NCBI RefSeq assembly: GCF_003054245.1
Contig: NZ_QBKR01000013.1
Location: 44,030-108,029, forward strand
Reading direction: 5' to 3'
Length of the DNA stretch: 64,000 nucleotides
Source: Melghirimyces profundicolus
GTDB lineage: Bacteria; Bacillota; Bacilli; Thermoactinomycetales; DSM-45169
The notes beneath the pieces were generated by a model that had not been told where the DNA came from, ran no database searches, and saw only the letters and a list, made by a program, of their open reading frames with translations. Numbering within the stretch: the stretch's first letter is position 1; every line of letters starts with the position of its first letter. Positions 35,724-44,525 of this stretch are shown in pieces. A program made the position numbers and the translations under genes.

Positions 35724-35749
35724 CGGCCCCGTGCGGGCCGGCTCTTTTT
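35724..35749 (+). terminator. Terminator after the UPF0316 gene
   Basis: CGGCCC and GGGCCG arms around a GTGC loop, followed by TTTTT near the window of a convergent gene. Confidence 0.6.
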
Positions 35750-36017
35750 ATATGGGGATTTCCTCCACCAAGGTGAGATCGTAAAAGCCGCAGTTTTGGC
35801 AGAAAAGGTGATGCGGACACTGATGGCTCTCCAGATCGCAAAACCCGTCCGTCTTTTTCATGTCTTCGATCGGCCGGTAGGGGCTGTAGTCAGCCAGCAG
35901 ATCGAAAAACCGGCCACGGTCTTCCATCCATTCCGTGCAGTGGGGACAGGCGACTTCCAGTGCGTCAAAACCGTTGCAGACCGGACAGCCGGTGTGAACG
36001 CCGGTTTCCAAGATCAT
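35748..36017 (-). CDS. Cys-rich zinc-ribbon-like small protein
   Basis: The 89-residue protein carries several CxxC-type pairs: CPVCNGF, CPHC, CDLESHQCPHH and CQNC, consistent with zinc binding. The start ATG 36017 overlaps the stop of the upstream membrane protein gene (TGATG), with AAAAGGAGGT just before it; TTG 36011 is possible. I know of no named family. It may be a zinc-binding accessory protein coupled to the small membrane protein upstream. Confidence 0.6.
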   Translation of the reverse strand: MILETGVHTGCPVCNGFDALEVACPHCTEWMEDRGRFFDLLADYSPYRPIEDMKKTDGFCDLESHQCPHHLFCQNCGFYDLTLVEEIPI

Positions 36018-36211
36018 CACCTCCTTTTCAAGTTGGGAATGATCAGGTAGGCGAGGAGAACCGCAAAGGCGAGAATCGCGCCCACCATGCCGTAGCCAGT
36101 GTCGGCACCGCGACCCCGGCTGCCGTAAAAGATCAGCAATGGAATCATCAGAGTGGCCAGGAACATCAGAAGATGGTAAGATCCGGCAACCCAACGGCGG
36201 GTTCGGTTCAA
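36017..36211 (-). CDS. Small two-span membrane protein coupled to a zinc-ribbon gene
   Basis: The 64-residue protein has two hydrophobic segments (YHLLMFLATLMIPLLIFYG and MVGAILAFAVLLAYLIIP) and basic ends. TTG 36211 is chosen because AAAGGGAG lies 8 nt upstream. Its stop TGA overlaps the next ATG (TGATG), so the pair is translationally coupled. Function is unknown. Confidence 0.55.
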   Translation of the reverse strand: MNRTRRWVAGSYHLLMFLATLMIPLLIFYGSRGRGADTGYGMVGAILAFAVLLAYLIIPNLKRR

Positions 36212-36277
36212 TTTGCAAACTCCCTTTCGACGTTTGGGACTTATTGTATCCGTGCATCCTCCCTTCATGCATAGAAA

Positions 36278-36306
36278 GAAAGCCGCCTCTTTTTGAGGCG
36301 GCTTTT
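36278..36306. terminator. Terminator between yumC-type gene and the membrane/zinc pair
   Basis: AAAGCCGCCTC and GAGGCGGCTTT with a T-rich loop. It most likely ends the yumC-type transcript on the minus strand. Confidence 0.75.
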
Positions 36307-36310
36307 CTTC

Positions 36311-37315
36311 TCAAAACTTCATATTGGAACTGTGTCCCGGTTGCAAACGGGCCTGAGGGTCGATGTATTGCTTGGCGTTATTGACCGCGGTGGGCGCTTC
36401 ACCGAAGCCGACCGCGATCAATTTTACCTTGCCGGGATAGGTGGCGATATCTCCGGCGGCATAGATACCGGGGATGTTGGTTTCCATGCGGGAGTTGACG
36501 ATGATGGAGCCTTTTTCAATCTCCAAGCCCCACTCCTGAATCGGTCCCAAGGAAGAGACAAAGCCGAAGCTGACAATCACCGCGTCCACCTCGAGCTCTT
36601 CCACGACGTTGTCTTTCTTGTCAGCCACCACCGCTTTTTCGATGCGGTTTTCGCCATGAAGGGCAATGATTTCCCTCGGAGTAAGGATCCGAACACTGGA
36701 GTTTCTCATTTTTTCTACACTGGTTTCATGAGCGCGGAATTTGTCCCTCCGGTGGATGAGGGTCACCTGTTCCGCAATCGGTTCCAGCATGTTAGCCCAG
36801 TCCACAGCTGAATCGCCGCCTCCGGCAATCAGTACTTTTTTATTCTTATATTGCTGAAGATCTTTCACGAAATAGTGAAGATTGCTGTTTTCATACGTTT
36901 CGGCCCCGGGAACCTTCAGCTTCCGGGGTTCAAAGGCACCGACGCCGGCGGTGATGATCATGGTTCGGGTGAAGTGTCGCTTTTTGGTCGTGGTAATTTC
37001 GAAAATGCCCTTCTCGTTTTTTTCCACATGGAGCACTTTCTCGTCCACGCAGAAAACGGGATCGAACAGTTTGCACTGTTCCAGCAGGTTGTCAACAAGC
37101 TCCTGAGCCAGCACTTTCGGAAAGCCGGCGACATCGTAGATATACTTTTCCGGATAAAGGGCGGAAAGCTGGCCGCCCATCTGGGGCAAGCTCTCGATCA
37201 CTTTGACGGACAAATTGCGCATTCCGGCGTAAAAAGCGGCAAACAGCCCGGTCGGTCCGCCCCCGATCACTGTGATGTCCATTACTTCCGGCTCGTTGAT
37301 TTTGTCTGGGGACAT
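36311..37315 (-). CDS. yumC: Ferredoxin-NADP reductase, type 2 (YumC-like)
   Basis: The 334-residue flavoprotein resembles thioredoxin reductase but lacks its CxxC. The FAD fold has [14 protein letters not shown] (17-30) and the NADPH fold has [10 protein letters not shown]. The C-terminal FAD motif reads [25 protein letters not shown]. YumC-type enzymes reduce ferredoxin or flavodoxin with NADPH. Start ATG 37315 follows GGAGGTG. In B. subtilis yumC sits next to yumB (NDH-2-like) and yuzB. Here NDH-2 is the next gene, about 1.1 kb away and in opposite orientation. Confidence 0.92.
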   Translation of the reverse strand: MSPDKINEPEVMDITVIGGGPTGLFAAFYAGMRNLSVKVIESLPQMGGQLSALYPEKYIYDVAGFPKVLAQELVDNLLEQCKLFDPVFCVDEKVLHVEKNEKGIFEITTTKKRHFTRTMIITAGVGAFEPRKLKVPGAETYENSNLHYFVKDLQQYKNKKVLIAGGGDSAVDWANMLEPIAEQVTLIHRRDKFRAHETSVEKMRNSSVRILTPREIIALHGENRIEKAVVADKKDNVVEELEVDAVIVSFGFVSSLGPIQEWGLEIEKGSIIVNSRMETNIPGIYAAGDIATYPGKVKLIAVGFGEAPTAVNNAKQYIDPQARLQPGHSSNMKF

Positions 37316-37823
37316 AGGCGCACCTCCAAAACGTATGTATGGCCTTTACGGGTTTTCACATCATTCAATCGTTCAGATCCTGGGAATAGCGTGGCATTGC
37401 CGAATGATCCCGGGCATTCTTTCGGTCACCGCAGGCAGGGTTCCGGGATGGGCGGATAACGGTTGACCTCACTTCTGCGGGTGAACCCGATCGGGAATCA
37501 TTTCACGAGCGTTCGCTCGTGCCTTAAAGATAACAAAAACTTACCGGACTTGCGAGAGGGTCCCATGAAGGCCGGGGCAGAAACGGTAAATGGGGACGGA
37601 TGGGCGTCTCCGGTTATCACGGATCTTTCCATCCATCATTGTACAGTTATTTCCTGTCATACCACAAGCTTTTTGGTGCGAATCCCCGATAAAACAAATG
37701 GAGAGCGTTTATAAAGGAGCGGGAAAACCCATCTCTTGAGGGTTGGGATGAAAGGGAGCTGCCCCTTGATCCCTTCGGGAACCTGGAACGTTGTGATTTC
37801 ATGTTCGTTTCGTGAAAAGGGGA

Positions 37824-38068
37824 AGCGTTTACCCAAAATAGCTGTCCTGCCCAGCGGAGAATCAGCCGGCAGGGCGTTCAGGGGCAAAAGCTTTTCTGTG
37901 TTGCATCCGAAGGCTACATCTCTGCAGGACAGCATATCGCCACCGGGAGTGAAGCGACCCCAGGCACGACTTGTGCTCTGTGAGTGCATAGCGAAACCGG
38001 GGAGCGCAAGCGACCCATGCGAGACTTGTGCTCTGTGAGTGCAGCCGGAGCGGCTTTGGGTAAATGCT
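37824..38068. repeat. Possible dispersed repeat element bounded by inverted arms
   Basis: The 245-bp segment is bordered by imperfect inverted 14-nt arms (AGCGTTTACCCAAA and TTTGGGTAAATGCT). Inside are two near-identical 34-35-nt direct repeats. Whether the element recurs elsewhere in the genome cannot be seen from this window. Confidence 0.45.
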
Positions 38069-38096
38069 GCCGCTCACTTTTTTACAACGTTTCCAG
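38069..38096. repeat. 28-nt motif shared with 1074-1101
   Basis: GCCGCTCACTTTTT, then ACAACG and TTCCAG, matches 26 of 28 positions at 1074-1101. The match is longer than chance suggests, so both may belong to a family of interspersed repeats. Confidence 0.5.
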
Positions 38097-38334
38097 AGGA
38101 AACGATTTTTCTGGAGACCTGATCGTGCGGAACATAAAGGCACTGCCATTTTGGCCCGAAGCATTTTAGCCGTGGGGGCACACGGTTGAAAGTTTGGGGA
38201 TTGTGCGAGTCAGTCGACAGGATGAACCAAGAATCCCGCACTTCAGGCGTGTGGAGTCAATGTGATTGTTTTCACCCATTCTTTTTCCCGGATAAACCGT
38301 CATCTCAGGGAAACACTCTTGGATAAACACCCCC

Positions 38335-38363
38335 TTGTCAAACTGGAACGAAACTTTTATCAT
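38335..38363 (+). promoter_or_regulatory. Predicted promoter of the NDH-2 gene
   Basis: TTGTCA (38335-38340), 17-bp spacer, TATCAT (38358-38363). It is about 65 bp before the start codon, and an operator-like repeat lies between. Confidence 0.5.
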
Positions 38364-38393
38364 GATCTATAGTGTCCGGTGGCCCGGAATATT

Positions 38394-38415
38394 TTATGTG
38401 ATATTTTTAACATAA
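38394..38415 (+). promoter_or_regulatory. Inverted repeat, possible Rex/FNR-like operator before ndh
   Basis: TTATGTGA, 6-nt spacer, TAACATAA: seven of eight positions of the half sites are complementary. Its position between a predicted promoter and an NDH-2 gene fits redox control, as Rex does for ndh in B. subtilis. The half sites differ from the usual TTGTGAA, so this is tentative. Confidence 0.35.
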
Positions 38416-38429
38416 TTAATGGATGTGGT

Positions 38430-39626
38430 ATGATGGCTCTTCCAAAAATTGTGGTTTTGGGGGCGGGTTACGGCGGTTTAATGACCACCGTCGGCCTCCA
38501 GAAGGAATTGAACTACCAGGAAGCGGAGGTAACGCTGGTCAATCAAAACCCCTACCATTACGTTACCACCAAGCTTCACGAACCGGCGGCGGGGACACTG
38601 GATCCGGAATATGCCCGGGTGGAGATCGCTTCCGTCCTGAAACAAGACAAAGTGAAATTTGTCCAGGACCGAGTGATCAAAGTGGATCCCGAAAACAAGG
38701 AAGTACATCTTGCCGACGGAGAACCCTTGAAATACGATTACCTGGTCTTCGGGCTGGGGAGCGCACCGGAAACCTTCGGAATCAAAGGCCTATTGGAGAA
38801 TGCCTTTTTCATCCGGAATCTGAACGGTGTGCGTCTGATCCGGGAACATATCGAGTACATGTTTGCCAAGTACAATACCCTGAAGGAAGATCGGGACGAT
38901 TTGTTGACCATTGTCGTCGGCGGCGCCGGATTTACCGGAATCGAATATGTCGGCGAACTGGTGGACCGGATCCCCGAACTTTGTCGGGAATTTGACATCC
39001 CCCGGGAAAAGGTGCGGCTGATCAACGTCGAAGCCGCCCCGACCGTGTTACCCGGCTTTGACAAAGAGTTGGTGGATTATGCCGTCAAATACCTGGAGGA
39101 ACGGGGTGTGGAGTTCCGCATCAACACTCCGATCGAAGAGTGCACCCCGGAGGGTGTTGTTCTCAAGGGCGGAGAAAAGATTGATTCGGCCACCGTGGTT
39201 TGGACCGGCGGGGTTCGTGGAAACCCGCTGTTGGAGGAAGCCGGGATCGAAACCGCCCGCGGCCGGGTCAAAGTGGATGAGTATCTGCGTGCCCCGGGGT
39301 ATGAAGACTTCTTCGTTGTCGGGGACAGCTCCCTGATTTTCAACGAAGAAGAACGTCCCTATCCGCCCACGGCCCAAATGGCGACCCAACAGGGACAACA
39401 TCTGGCCAAAAACCTGACGGCTCTCATCCGGGGCGGTTCGATGCAACCCTTCAAGTTTGATCTGAAAGGGACCTTGGCATCTCTCGGCCGCGGCTCCGCC
39501 ATTGGAATCGCCTTCGGCAAAAAGCTCTTCGGTACGAAAGCCTCCATTCTGAAACGTATCAATGATTGGCGCTGGTACTATCTGATCGGTGGTTTGCCTC
39601 TGATGTTCAAAAAAGCCAAGTTCTGA
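38430..39626 (+). CDS. ndh: Type II NADH dehydrogenase (NDH-2, YumB-like)
   Basis: The 398-residue flavoprotein has FAD and NADH Rossmann motifs: [10 protein letters not shown] at the N-terminus and [16 protein letters not shown] mid-protein. The family also shows [17 protein letters not shown] and the late [18 protein letters not shown]-2 oxidises NADH and reduces menaquinone at the membrane without pumping protons. The C-terminal amphipathic helices after WRWYYLIGG likely bind the membrane. Two consecutive ATGs (38430, 38433) with a weak site could start it. A good terminator follows. Confidence 0.92.
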   Translation: MMALPKIVVLGAGYGGLMTTVGLQKELNYQEAEVTLVNQNPYHYVTTKLHEPAAGTLDPEYARVEIASVLKQDKVKFVQDRVIKVDPENKEVHLADGEPLKYDYLVFGLGSAPETFGIKGLLENAFFIRNLNGVRLIREHIEYMFAKYNTLKEDRDDLLTIVVGGAGFTGIEYVGELVDRIPELCREFDIPREKVRLINVEAAPTVLPGFDKELVDYAVKYLEERGVEFRINTPIEECTPEGVVLKGGEKIDSATVVWTGGVRGNPLLEEAGIETARGRVKVDEYLRAPGYEDFFVVGDSSLIFNEEERPYPPTAQMATQQGQHLAKNLTALIRGGSMQPFKFDLKGTLASLGRGSAIGIAFGKKLFGTKASILKRINDWRWYYLIGGLPLMFKKAKF

Positions 39627-39641
39627 ACCGGTGAAAACCGT

Positions 39642-39671
39642 AAACCCCGTCCATTCCGGACGGGGTTTCTT
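39642..39671 (+). terminator. Intrinsic terminator after NDH-2 gene
   Basis: AAACCCCGTCC and GGACGGGGTTT with an ATTCC loop, then CTT. Confidence 0.83.
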
Positions 39672-39708
39672 AGTCCGGAGTCCAACAGCCACGGGGGGGG
39701 GGGATCGG

Positions 39709-40173
39709 ATGAAACGCGGCGGTGTGTGGTTAGGTGTGGGCGGTTTGGTTCTTCGGGGTGACGACCTCTTGGTGGTAAAGAAAAAATATGGGGCAACAAC
39801 CGGGCTATGGACCCTCCCCGGCGGTTTTGTCTCACCGGGGGAGACCCTGGATGAGGCGGCAGAACGGGAGGTCCGGGAAGAGACAGGGATCAGGGTACGG
39901 ACCGTCGGTGTGGCGGGCATCCGCACCGGGGAGAGTGATAACATGATCTGTTTCGTGATGGAACCGGAACCCGGAGAACCGGAGCCGGACGGTGTGGAAA
40001 TCTCAGAAGCTCGCTTTCTGCCGCGGGAAACCCTTAAAAGGGACCCCCTGTCGGCCGATTTGCTCCGGTTGATCCTGACGGAGGAGAAACGTTTGCTCCC
40101 CGCCATGGTGCGGCGCAAATTTGAGCCCCGGCGGGATTACGGTTATCAAAGCTACAAGGTGTTTTCACGCTGA
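39709..40173 (+). CDS. Nudix hydrolase
   Basis: The 154-residue protein contains the Nudix box [24 protein letters not shown], which matches Gx5Ex7REUxEExGU and holds the metal-binding glutamates. The preceding WTLPGG is typical of ADP-ribose or (d)NTP-cleaving members. Nudix enzymes hydrolyse nucleoside diphosphates linked to another moiety, and the substrate cannot be predicted. ATG 39709 is 6 nt after an unusual ten-G run that could serve as ribosome binding site. Confidence 0.88.
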   Translation: MKRGGVWLGVGGLVLRGDDLLVVKKKYGATTGLWTLPGGFVSPGETLDEAAEREVREETGIRVRTVGVAGIRTGESDNMICFVMEPEPGEPEPDGVEISEARFLPRETLKRDPLSADLLRLILTEEKRLLPAMVRRKFEPRRDYGYQSYKVFSR

Positions 40174-40296
40174 AGCCGCCGGATTTGGGCGGCTATTCCA
40201 GCTGGACAACCAATCAGTTGGGCATATCCAGAGATTTCAGATTTTGCTCAGAATGATTTACCAAAGGACCCATGATGGGATCCGTGATCAAGCGAA

Positions 40297-40520
40297 AAAC
40301 TGTATGTGGGCAAAAATGTGGTCATGGTAGACAACACGGACACCCAGAGCAAGGGGAGCCTCGGCAGCTGGGCCTCTTCCACCTCCGGCAGTGGCTATCA
40401 AGGCTACGATTACCAATACAACGGAACCGGTATCACTGGGGATCCTTCACTTGGAACCTGAACATTCTGCAGGATGGGAATTACACGGTTTACGTGAAAT
40501 ACGCTTCCGGATCCAGATGA
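40297..40520 (+). pseudogene. Remnant of a golvesin-like domain secreted protein
   Basis: In one frame the sequence reads LYVGKNVVMVDNTDTQSKGS then TSGSGYQGYDYQYNGTG, ending by TGA at 40459. In the next frame the expected continuation follows: YHWGSFTWNLNILQDGNYTVYVKYASGSR to TGA 40520. Together they give a golvesin C-terminal-like domain (often at the end of secreted N-acetylmuramoyl amidases or peptidases), broken by a frameshift near 40430. No start or other domain remains, so it is a decayed gene end. Confidence 0.6.
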
Positions 40521-40624
40521 ATTGTAGTGCAAGTTGATCGGGATCGTGAAGGTCCTTTCTATTTGATGATATGATAAAATGCAAACTGAAATATTTTCAT
40601 AACTGTGAAATGGGGGCGTATTCG

Positions 40625-41362
40625 GTGATCTGGCTAGGAAATGTGAGCAAACATTATTCAGGATCCGACCGGCCGGCGGTGGATCAGCTGCAGCTGACTG
40701 TGGAGCGCGGGGAGATTTTTGGCTTCCTGGGACCGAACGGGGCGGGGAAAACCACCACCATCAAGATGATTACCGGGATTCTGGAGCCGGATGCGGGTGA
40801 TATCGAGGTGGAGGGGATCTCTCTTCGAAAAGATCCCCTCTCTGCCAAGAAAAAGATCGGTTACGTTCCGGATGGTGCAGAACCTTTTCCGAGGTTGACG
40901 GGGATGGAATACATCGGATTTATGGCAGACATTTATGAGGTGGACCCGGAAACCCGTCGCCGCCGTATTCCGGAATTATTGGAGAAGTTCGGGATGGAAC
41001 ATGCCGTCGGTGATCTGATCGACGGTTATTCCAGGGGGATGAAACAGAAAATCACACTGATTGCGGCACTTCTCCACCGTCCTTCCGTATGGATCCTGGA
41101 CGAACCGATGGTGGGACTGGATCCGAAATCGGCTTCGGTGCTGAAAGAAGAGATGAAAACATATTCCCGGGAGGGGCGTACTGTTTTCTTTTCCACTCAT
41201 GTGCTGGAAGTGGCGGAGCGGTTGTGCGACCGGCTGGCGATCTTGAAAGACGGGCGACTGGTCGCCAAAGGAAAGCTGGAAGAATTGAGGCGGGGCACAG
41301 GTGGAGAAGTGACAGACGAACGATCCCTTGAAAATCTCTTTCTGGAGCTTACCGGAACATGA
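40625..41362 (+). CDS. ythP: ABC transporter ATP-binding protein (YthP-like)
   Basis: The roughly 245-residue ATPase has Walker A GPNGAGKTT, the Q-loop region, signature YSRGMKQKI, Walker B VWILDEPMVGLDP and STHVLE. It is coupled to the following permease by a 4-nt ATGA overlap. B. subtilis YthP/YthQ have the same two-gene layout, and their substrate is unknown. The start is uncertain: GTG 40625 has GGGGG 10 nt upstream; ATG 40610 and ATG 40571 are alternatives. Confidence 0.85.
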   Translation: MIWLGNVSKHYSGSDRPAVDQLQLTVERGEIFGFLGPNGAGKTTTIKMITGILEPDAGDIEVEGISLRKDPLSAKKKIGYVPDGAEPFPRLTGMEYIGFMADIYEVDPETRRRRIPELLEKFGMEHAVGDLIDGYSRGMKQKITLIAALLHRPSVWILDEPMVGLDPKSASVLKEEMKTYSREGRTVFFSTHVLEVAERLCDRLAILKDGRLVAKGKLEELRRGTGGEVTDERSLENLFLELTGT

Positions 41363-43035
41363 AGAAATGGATGACGCTTTTCAATCTGGTCCTGAAAGAC
41401 CAGTTTCGTCTGTCGGTGTTGCGGGAACGGTATGTGGTCAGGAAAGAACGGCTGTGGGAACCGGCTCTGGCGATCCTGTTTTTCATGATGCTGATCCCCG
41501 CCTTTATTGTGATCGGCGCTTTTTATCAAGCTGTTTATATGGGAATGCAATGGGCGGGTCACCCGGAGGGCTTTTTGATACTGACCGTCGCCGGTGGTCA
41601 GTCGGTGATTCTGATGTTCGGCTTTTTTCATGGGATTGGACGCCTTTACTTTTCGAAGGACAGTGAGGCTCTTTTGGCCCTTCCGGTTACACCGGTTCAG
41701 GCTTTTTCATCCCGGATGGCTGGATTGTGGATCAGTGAAGGATTGTTGCTGTGTTTGTTGACCCTGCCGGGTTTTTTGGTTTACGGCTGGTCCGAAGACG
41801 TCGGTGCGGGGTATTATGCGAAGATCGCACCGGCCCTGCTGCTGTTGCCCGCCCTTCCGCTCAGCCTGGCTGCAATTTTGGCGATGCTCTTTATGCGGGT
41901 GACCAACCTGAAACGTTACCGGAACCTTCTTCGGGCTCTTGGTCCTTTTTTGGGTGTGATGATGGGGGTTGGATTTCAACTGTTTATAAACAGTGGACGA
42001 TCAGACAAGCTCGGAGAGGTCAAATCGGCCGGTGCCTGGTTGGTCGGTCCGGGGAGCCTTACCGAAACGCTGACCCGTTATTTTCCTCCCGTCAAGTGGG
42101 CTGCCGACGCCCTCGGGTCACCCTTGTTCGGAGCGGGAGGGATTTCCTGGCTTCTGTTCTTGGGAGTGACTCTGGCGGCGGTGGGGATTACTGTCGGGGT
42201 CTCCGGAGGCATGTATTACCGGGGGCTGATCGGGGGGAACGAACAACGGGAGCGGGGCGGTCATTTCCGGTCGGTGGTCGACGCAGCACTCAAAAAAAAC
42301 CCACCCTTTCTCGCTTTGTTCCGTAAAGAATGGCGCATGCTGTTTCGGACTCCGGCGTTCGCTTTGCAAGCGGTGCTGGGTACATTGCTCTTTCCGGTGA
42401 TGATGTTTCTTCCCACCCTATGGCTGCACGGAGACTGGCAGCAAAATATCGATGCCCTGAACGCCATTCCCTTCCGGGAGGAGGTCTTGATCTGGGGTGG
42501 AGTGGCTGGTGTGGCCTTTCTCACCGGCGTGAACGGAGTGGCTGCCTCTTCGGTTTCCCGGGAGGGAAACCTCTTCGCGTTGAGCAAAAGCCTGCCGGTA
42601 TCCGCCGGGGTGCAGGTGGCGGCCAAATGGTTCCTGGCTCTTGTGTTCACGGGATTCGTGACCCTCCTCGTCACAGGAATGCAATGGGTTGTCGGAGGGG
42701 AGGGTTCCGTTCTGATTTGGACGGCTTTTCTCGGACTTTCGGCCGGTTTTTTGACCACCGGACTGGGGGTCGCCATCAATCTCCTCTTCCCGAGACTCGA
42801 TTGGAACACGCCCCAGGAGGCCATTCGCGGGGGGTTCAACGGTTTGTGGCTGATGTTGACTCAGCTGGTCGGGGGTATGTTGCTGGCGGTTGTGGTCTGG
42901 ATTTTCAGGATGCTTTCTTTGCCCGATTATCTGATATACAGCTTCATTCTCCTGGTGTTGGTTATCGCCAATATCGGTCTTTTTGCCGGAGTACGGCAGT
43001 TTGCCGAAAAGCGGTACCGGAAAATCGAGTGTTGA
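41359..43035 (+). CDS. ythQ: ABC transporter permease (YthQ-like)
   Basis: The 558-residue protein has about ten to twelve hydrophobic segments and a YthQ-like N-terminal part (FNLVLKDQFRLSVLRERYVVRKERLWEP). It later contains a long cytoplasmic stretch beginning KNPPFLALFRKEWRMLFRTPAF. ATG 41359 overlaps the ATPase stop (ATGA), so the pair is coupled and forms an exporter of unknown substrate. A T-rich hairpin follows 160 bp downstream. Confidence 0.88.
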   Translation: MKKWMTLFNLVLKDQFRLSVLRERYVVRKERLWEPALAILFFMMLIPAFIVIGAFYQAVYMGMQWAGHPEGFLILTVAGGQSVILMFGFFHGIGRLYFSKDSEALLALPVTPVQAFSSRMAGLWISEGLLLCLLTLPGFLVYGWSEDVGAGYYAKIAPALLLLPALPLSLAAILAMLFMRVTNLKRYRNLLRALGPFLGVMMGVGFQLFINSGRSDKLGEVKSAGAWLVGPGSLTETLTRYFPPVKWAADALGSPLFGAGGISWLLFLGVTLAAVGITVGVSGGMYYRGLIGGNEQRERGGHFRSVVDAALKKNPPFLALFRKEWRMLFRTPAFALQAVLGTLLFPVMMFLPTLWLHGDWQQNIDALNAIPFREEVLIWGGVAGVAFLTGVNGVAASSVSREGNLFALSKSLPVSAGVQVAAKWFLALVFTGFVTLLVTGMQWVVGGEGSVLIWTAFLGLSAGFLTTGLGVAINLLFPRLDWNTPQEAIRGGFNGLWLMLTQLVGGMLLAVVVWIFRMLSLPDYLIYSFILLVLVIANIGLFAGVRQFAEKRYRKIEC

Positions 43036-43193
43036 ACCTTCTGTGACGGAAATGCCCATAGGGAACATTCGTATTCGTGTGATTGAAAGAATTTGCCGGC
43101 CGGTAGAGCCTGGGATCAAGGGGATGCTTAAGTTTGAAAATGAATATCCCGAGGGGATTCAGCGGGGGTGTTTTTCTACATAAAGAGGATATA

Positions 43194-43238
43194 AAAACCG
43201 CCCAGTTCTTTGGAAGAAGGATTTGGGCGGTTTTGATC
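43194..43238 (+). terminator. Intrinsic terminator after ythPQ
   Basis: AAAACCGCCCA and TGGGCGGTTTT with a long loop. It is placed 160 bp after ythQ. The region 43036-43193 shows no gene. Confidence 0.6.
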
Positions 43239-43370
43239 GTAGTATGTTTCTTCATTCCGAGTCCTACTTCCATTCTTTCCCGGTTTCATATTTTTGTCCA
43301 ATCCGGTATTATTATCTGAAAATTACAGATATATAGTGGTTACAACCTTCTTATAGGGGGGGTTTTTCAA

Positions 43371-43505
43371 ATGAAGAATCACACCCTAAAAAGCACCGAT
43401 GAAAGGTGCACATATTGCGGGGGTGACGGATATGTCCAGCTATTGCTGGGCGGTTCCGAAACCTGCGGGTGTTGTAAAGGGTCCGGAAAACGGCCCCGAA
43501 AATGA
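43371..43505 (+). CDS. yuiA: YuiA-like small Cys-rich protein
   Basis: The 44-residue protein is missed by size filters. It has two CxxC-type knuckles: CTYCGGDGYVQLLLGG and TCGCCKGSGK, matching the DnaJ-type zinc-finger pattern CxxCxGxG. Size and sequence agree with YuiA of B. subtilis, and YuiB, YuiC and YuiD homologues follow in the next 4 kb. ATG 43371 has GGGGGGG 8 nt upstream. It is followed by a terminator. The function is unknown. Confidence 0.72.
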   Translation: MKNHTLKSTDERCTYCGGDGYVQLLLGGSETCGCCKGSGKRPRK

Positions 43506-43511
43506 GAAGAA

Positions 43512-43540
43512 CCCCGGCCGCCGACGGCCGGGGATTTTGT
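43512..43540. terminator. Terminator between yuiA-like and hemQ
   Basis: CCCCGGCCG and CGGCCGGGG with a CCGA loop, followed by ATTTTGTT. Genes on both sides converge. Confidence 0.8.
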
Positions 43541-43551
43541 TGGGTTGATCG

Positions 43552-44325
43552 TTACAGGGTGTTCAGCGCCTCTTTCACATCGGGGTGATGGATGCAGGTG
43601 AACATGGGCACGTCCCGGAGGGTGTACCGGCTGGCTTCCGTTTCCCGAAGTTCCTGCACCAGGACGGAGAAATCGGTGATCTCATCGGTTTCGAATGCCA
43701 CCACGAATTCCTGATCGTCGATTCCGAAGCTGTAGGTGGTGTTCAACTTGACGGAGGGATATTTGCTCCCCACCTGAATATGTTCGTCCATCATCCCCTG
43801 CCGGGTCGGATAGGACAATTGGTACCAGTCCCGGGTTTTGATGAACGGGTAAACGAACAGGTACTTTTTCATCCCCGGTATAATGTAGACCCGGGGGTTT
43901 TGATGCTCCGGATCCATTTTATCGACATACATGCTCCGTTTGGTGAACGAGAGGTACGAATAGGTGATCTCCAAATACTTCCCCAGACCGGTATGTAGAA
44001 GCCGGGTCATCATCTCCTGAAATTGTTCCACGCTTTTGGAAATCCGCCACAACATGAAATCGGCGTCGGAACGGATGCCCACCATGGAATAGGAGTGAAC
44101 CATCATCCCCGATTGCCGGTACTCCTCCACCACGGAAGCGAATTCCTGTTTTCCTTTTTCCTGTTCTTCCCGACTCAGACGCCGCCAGGCGGGGTCGACT
44201 TTGAAAAATACAAAGTTGACAAACTGGGTCGGCAGTTTTTTCTTTGACTGGTCACCGCCGGTATCTTTCCCGCCGGGTTGACCCGGTCGACCCATGGGAG
44301 GTCTACCTCCGGATTTAGGACGCAT
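43552..44325 (-). CDS. hemQ: Coproheme decarboxylase HemQ (chlorite dismutase family)
   Basis: The 257-residue protein begins with a Gly/Pro-rich tail, then a ferredoxin-like fold: FVNFVFFKVDPAWRRLSREE, SMVGIRSDADFMLWRISKSVEQFQ, ITYSYLSFTKRSMYV and YPTRQGMMDEHIQVGSKYPSVKLNTTYSFGIDDQEFVVAFE. The proximal heme His is in MDEHIQVG and the radical Tyr lies in ITYSYL. HemQ converts coproheme to heme b with peroxide in Firmicutes heme synthesis. Start ATG 44325 follows AAGGGGGG; it is a single gene here. Confidence 0.93.
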   Translation of the reverse strand: MRPKSGGRPPMGRPGQPGGKDTGGDQSKKKLPTQFVNFVFFKVDPAWRRLSREEQEKGKQEFASVVEEYRQSGMMVHSYSMVGIRSDADFMLWRISKSVEQFQEMMTRLLHTGLGKYLEITYSYLSFTKRSMYVDKMDPEHQNPRVYIIPGMKKYLFVYPFIKTRDWYQLSYPTRQGMMDEHIQVGSKYPSVKLNTTYSFGIDDQEFVVAFETDEITDFSVLVQELRETEASRYTLRDVPMFTCIHHPDVKEALNTL

Positions 44326-44525
44326 GCTGCGTTCCCCCCTTGTCTGCGACTTCACGTTCCATTGTATCGAAAGGGGGTGGCTCTCGCAAACATTCGGCGG
44401 GAATTGTCGGTGGAATGCCACAGCTTGTTCACGTTTTCACACGTCGCAACCCGAATCCAACTGTGTTAAAATACCATGAGGAAAACAAGCTCGATGTATC
44501 GCGGTGAAGATGGAGGCGATGATCC

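Larger units (their letters stand above)
37316..38334. other. 1-kb gene-free region with repeats
   Basis: No credible gene exists here: ORFs in all frames are biased and lack ribosome binding sites. It holds a perfect CACGAGCG-TT-CGCTCGTG inverted repeat (37504-37521). It also has two 34-35-nt direct repeats (37954-37988 and 38010-38043) ending in GACTTGTGCTCTGTGAGTGCA. These are flanked by 14-nt inverted arms AGCGTTTACCCAAA (37824-37837) and TTTGGGTAAATGCT (38055-38068). A 28-nt motif (38069-38096) matches 1074-1101 at 26 positions. Confidence 0.55.

Noticed and set aside
37657..38038. Overlapping reading frames in the 37.3-38.3 kb gap
   Set aside because: They run through direct repeats on both strands and have no binding sites; better explained as repeat sequence.
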